Shown here: positions 60,367-64,000 of the stretch, piece after piece
How positions within the stretch are numbered: position 1 is the first letter of the stretch
How the letters are laid out: every line of letters starts with the position of its first letter
Origin: Marchantia polymorpha subsp. ruderalis
Lineage: Eukaryota > Streptophyta > Marchantiopsida > Marchantiales > Marchantiaceae
Direction of reading: 5' to 3'
Length of the DNA: 64,000 nucleotides
NCBI GenBank assembly: GCA_037833965.1
Contig: AP031356.1
Span: 12,670,501 to 12,734,500, forward strand
Made by a program: the position numbers and the translations under genes
Notes under the pieces: generated by a model
Databases searched by the model: none
What the model was told of the DNA's origin: nothing
What the model saw: only the letters and a program-made list of their open reading frames with translations

Positions 60367-62046
60367 CTACCGAACTTGTTCGTCCACAACCAGACCATCT
60401 GATGACATTCTACAATCTTGAACATTCTCCTGCAAATGCTTCAAAACTTCTCTACGAAGACCTTTAGCCTTGAATGATCGGGACAGATTGAACATCTCCC
60501 ACATATTGTCAAGGCTGATCTTTGTGCACAAGGCCTTTTCACAGAGCTCTTTCAGGTGCTGGAGCCCATAAAGGTGGGCAACCTTCAAAGCCTTCTCTGG
60601 AGTAACTTTATCTGTAAAGCAAATGTCGTCTGTGTAGCAGTAGTTTATTACAGCCCGAATCAAAGGGGATTCATTTTGATCTTCTACTTGACTCCTCGAA
60701 TCGCGCCTCCCCATCCACAACGAAGGATTCTTGAGAATCCCTGCCTATCATAATCATTTCGAAGTCAGTCCATCGTATGGTTTCAGTGTAAGGTGTAGAT
60801 CCTGATCTTAAACACATACATACAATTAATCCTAGATATCAAGGTCAGGAATTGAGCAAGCAAACGTGCTTAATGTGAAAAAATTAATTTTACATTAAGT
60901 TTATTCTGGCCTGGCCTATCAATTGACTTCAAGTTGGAAACCAGCCGCCACTTTCGATCAGGTGAAATTGAATGTGCATCAGCTCAGCTGCAGGATGGCT
61001 CTATGGGGCACTAAAGATTATTTGCTCCGAAATTTGATTGCAATTCTATAATGTCTCCTCGTGAGTATTTCAGGCTGACTAAATGCCAAACGTGATAATT
61101 GACTGGCTCTCACCGCGAGGTACCGACGAGCTCGTTCCATGGCCGTCGTGCATGCTCCTTGTACGATGCCAACGCCGGTGTCTGATGCTGGAGAATTCTC
61201 CGAATTGGAAAATTTGCTCTTCAAATTCAAGTCCATCGTTTTCAAGAACCGGAGCCTTCTTTGAGTCTCTTCCAAGTTGAATGTCAAGTTCGTGTTTTCG
61301 AATCTCAGAGCCGCCAGCTCGGCCTGCAAACTACTCACTTCTGTCTCGTGAGCAGATTTTTGTGTCTGAAGAAGCGTCTTCAGAGCAGCTGATTCCTGTT
61401 TCGCCTTGAGCATCTGTTCTTGGTGGAAACCCTTCATCTTGTCCAGGAGATCCGAAGTAGGAAATCTGAAACACTCATGACCGTCGTCTACCTCTTGATC
61501 GAGGAATATGAGACAACCTTCGCCGTCGAATTCCAAGCAGACGTCGTCGGATTCTTCGTCATCGTGATCTCGCTTTCTCGCGTAGGACAAATCTGGTATA
61601 ACGAACTGGAATTTGGACTTCAGAGGACAAGAAAGACAATCTGCCGGGTCTTCGCACCTCGTCGAAGGGACGTGGATCTCGAACGGAGAGGCTAAAGCAG
61701 CCACTCCTTCGCTCTCGTTAATGTACGCGCTGTGGCGATCCCTCATGGCGTTGGTCACAAATTCGAGCTCGCACTGGGTGCAAACTGGCTCCAGCGCCCA
61801 TAAAACTTGCTTCGCCCAAGGCATGTGGCGAGTAAAACCCCCTGCATGTCATGCAAAGCTCTCGTCCGCTCCGAACGCAGCGTGAACCTTGTACATGGGT
61901 GTCCAAGAAACCATTGAGCTTCCAGTTCCTGCAAATTTCAACCGGGACTTGTAAGTCTGATTTGCAGCAGTCAACTCGAGCTCATTGAGCTCCTGGCACG
62001 TATGAACTCCTGTCATTCTGAAATCTGCGGTAGTGCAGCAGTACAA
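60367..62046 (-). pseudogene. BTB/POZ-domain gene with coiled coil, probably inactivated
   Basis: One minus frame runs from 62046 to about 60979 with only two stops, TGA at 61851-61849 and TAA at 61020-61018. Translation continues sensibly across both. It carries Cys pairs (CTQC, then CEDPADCLSC), acidic DDEESDD, and a coiled coil of about 70 residues (61430-61220). Next comes RIAIKFRSK, the TAA, and SLVPHRAIL, which is the start of a BTB domain. The second half of the BTB lies in an exon at 60740-60367 after a GCAG acceptor: ILKNPSL, then LIRAVINYCYTDDICF, ALKVAHLYGLQHLKELCEK and a following helix. BTB proteins usually bind Cullin-3 or form dimers. No good donor was found after HRAIL, and the domain looks one codon short there. 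Together with the two stops this suggests a pseudogene. A spliced functional product avoiding both stops is possible but would need very short introns. Confidence 0.65.
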
Positions 62047-63552
62047 GCTCTAGCAAATCGCAATCACTACTGAAACCACCAATCCCGCCTGCTATCTAGA
62101 GCCCTGCCTGCAGCAGCAACCCTACGTTCAAGACTCACATTCTAGACTGGTGCATCGTTTCCTCATCCTACCAGTCGTGATCTCACAGGGGACTGTCCTT
62201 GCTTTTGGTCACGGCTCGACCTCCTCTTCCCTCATGCATGCATGCAGATCTTAAGACTCAAATCGTTTGCGCGTCTCGTAAAGTACACGGTTACTGCTTT
62301 GCGAGCCAGGAGCGGAGCAGATCCCAACATTCTTGAGCGCACTTCTTTCATCCATGTATCAGATTATGATCTTTTCGATTATACATTTCAAGCTAAGTAC
62401 GCTTGCGGTTCCGGTTGTCACGTTTCTCTGATCGACAGCATTGACGGCGCTGCCAACATTGCTACCCTGTGATTGACTTTCGTGCTGGAGGCATTCGGAG
62501 CCGTGGACGGCTTGCATTGTGCAAGTCATAATTATGCCGCACTCGAGCTTACTTTGTGGCTCAACCACATCGTGGTCTTTTCTGCTTTAGGATCTCGTAT
62601 AATCATGATGGTGATTTTGTTCACTGAGCTTGACGTCCTCATATAGTTCAGGAGATCGCGCTGCTGTGATTCATTTTCCGCAGACGAACTTTCGTTTACA
62701 TCGAACAGAATGTCTCCATTCGCTGTAAAGCAAACCAGCTTTCATCATTCTGACTGTGAACCATGGCTGCAGGTTTAGCCTGAAAAGCGTTTCACCATAT
62801 TCGACTGGAAACTAAAAACATGGTGAAATGTCAAATCACACCGGGACCACTATTGCAGATGCTTGTTGGAGTTCTCCTCGATCTCGGCTGAAAGTGAGAT
62901 GTGGAGGCAGTCTTATGCTCTTTCAGACTTTGCCAAAATCTACTGTCGAGAGAATCTAAATACCGTTGACTGACGCAGTCATTTAGCCGCTAAAATTGCA
63001 ACATTGTTCAAATTCTGGTAGCACACGTTAAGGTTTGAAAGCAGGTAAAAAGCGTTAGCAGAGGCGTACTGATGCCGAAGGAGGGAAGGAAACTCTCGAG
63101 ATACGATGTTGGTTGATAAAGAAAGAGATCTTTATTGACAAAAGACCTGCAGATATTATTTCGAGAAATGAAAAAGCACATCTACATAACCGTATACTAC
63201 TCATGGCGTTGACCACCAATCTCTGTTGCTGATGTCATAACCTTGAATATTAGACGACGATATTTTACCTGTAATCGAAAGCATGGAGCCATATGACTCC
63301 TATTTGATGCGAATCAATGAGATTTGTTTGATTGATGCAATCTTAGAGTCTGGCGAGAGCAAGACCTGGATGATGTTTAAACATCTGCAACGAATATTGT
63401 CAGCCTCAGCTGACAGATTCAACAGATTGTGAGACAGGAGTTATTTAGAGGGGAGGAATCAGAGAATAGTGATTGTTACCTAGTTAGAGGCCAATTCAAG
63501 ATCCAGAGTTCCCTTGTGCAAGCAAGGAGGTATGGGTGTATGCTCAGGATGA
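62047..63552. other. Upstream flank of the BTB locus, no gene recognised
   Basis: Probable former promoter of the BTB locus. It includes an alternating catgcatgcatg element near 62233-62245, which resembles a plant RY motif. The plus frame at 62242-62472 shows no domain. From 63.0 to 63.55 kb nothing is recognised. Confidence 0.35.
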
Positions 63553-63804
63553 GCTCGGACACAGAGGAGATCGAATGAAGCTGTACGTGAAATTGAAGAC
63601 CTAAAAGCTACCCGAGCTTATGACTTCGGTGACACTAAATCATATGTGGAATCTTTTAACTGGGATTTTGAACAACTCGCACTTGGAAGACAAAATCCGA
63701 TGCAAGCAAATGAAATCATACAGGCTGCAGAAAACCCCACTGACCAAAGATCTCAGGCACACGACACGGTTTCAGGCATAGACATGCACTCAGAGCTGAT
63801 ATAG
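63553..63804 (+). CDS. Possible exon or gene fragment of unknown family
   Basis: A plus frame is open from 63553 to a TAG at 63802-63804, with charged, protein-like content: SNEAVREIEDLKATRAYDF, FNWDFEQLALG and MQANEIIQAAENPTDQRS. It has no ATG at its left end. An acceptor-like ACACAG precedes 63566, so it may be an internal exon. Family not recognised. Confidence 0.3.
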   Translation, partial: ARTQRRSNEAVREIEDLKATRAYDFGDTKSYVESFNWDFEQLALGRQNPMQANEIIQAAENPTDQRSQAHDTVSGIDMHSELI

Positions 63805-63887
63805 AAATGCTGTTATCGACACTTCTAGTCAAGGGTCGACACTCTCATAGACGCTGGCAAACGTTCATGAGAGTGTACAGTCGATAA

Positions 63888-64000
63888 GAAGTTAATATTC
63901 AAACAGTTCGAATGAACTTCATAGTCGCTATGAAAGAGCTACTGTCAGGGGAATTTGCAGAAACGTTCAGTAACTGCAAATGCCCACATTGTAACCAAGA
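63888..64000 (+). CDS. Partial open frame running off the window, with a Cys-rich motif
   Basis: A plus frame follows a TAA at 63885-63887 and has its first ATG at 63912. It reads MNFIVAMKELLSGEFAETF followed by NCKCPHCNQ and remains open at the window end. The CxCxxC pattern could be the beginning of a metal-binding site. It is in a different frame from the open stretch at 63553-63804, so the two would need an intron or a frameshift to be one gene. Confidence 0.3.

Overview
The window looks like nuclear DNA of a land plant, most likely a bryophyte such as a liverwort. The organism call is inference. The protein-coding content is plant-type, with GT-AG introns. One gene belongs to a land-plant meristem-regulator family, another carries a plant-conserved nuclear-protein module, and a third is a BTB/POZ gene with a coiled coil. 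A decayed Ty1/copia retroelement is present. Long GC-rich non-coding tracts full of short tandem repeats alternate with very AT-rich blocks. Only about 4 kb of the 64 kb is coding that I can support.

Layout. 1-480: a patch that may be the tail of a retroelement. 480-3,850: AT-rich, no gene. 3,850-8,350: intergenic. 8,351-14,146 (minus): a four-exon gene for a 973-residue LAX PANICLE2-like nuclear protein ending in a ubiquitin-fold RAWUL-type domain. 14.15-27.3 kb: a GC-rich, microsatellite-laden upstream region of that gene, probably leader plus regulatory DNA. 27.3-33 kb: intermediate composition, no gene recognised. 33-37.6 kb: AT-rich DNA holding a decayed copia reverse transcriptase/RNase H region (minus). 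37.6-41.4 kb: no gene recognised. 41.4-49.9 kb: a second GC-rich, repeat-laden island without a recognisable gene. 50,898-53,696 (minus): a five-exon gene for a 249-residue basic Ser/Lys-rich protein with a conserved module. 54.4-57 kb: AT-rich. 57-60.4 kb: a short coding fossil and a perfect 31-bp foldback. 60,367-62,046 (minus): a BTB/POZ gene, probably inactivated by two in-frame stops. 63.5-64 kb (plus): open frames that may be the start of a gene or element leaving the window.

The two intact genes share no evident pathway. The LAX2-like protein would act as a nuclear developmental regulator. The basic protein is nuclear by composition and its function is unknown to me. Most open frames longer than 60 codons in the GC-rich islands are chance: they overlap in several frames, lack domains and consist of translated microsatellites.
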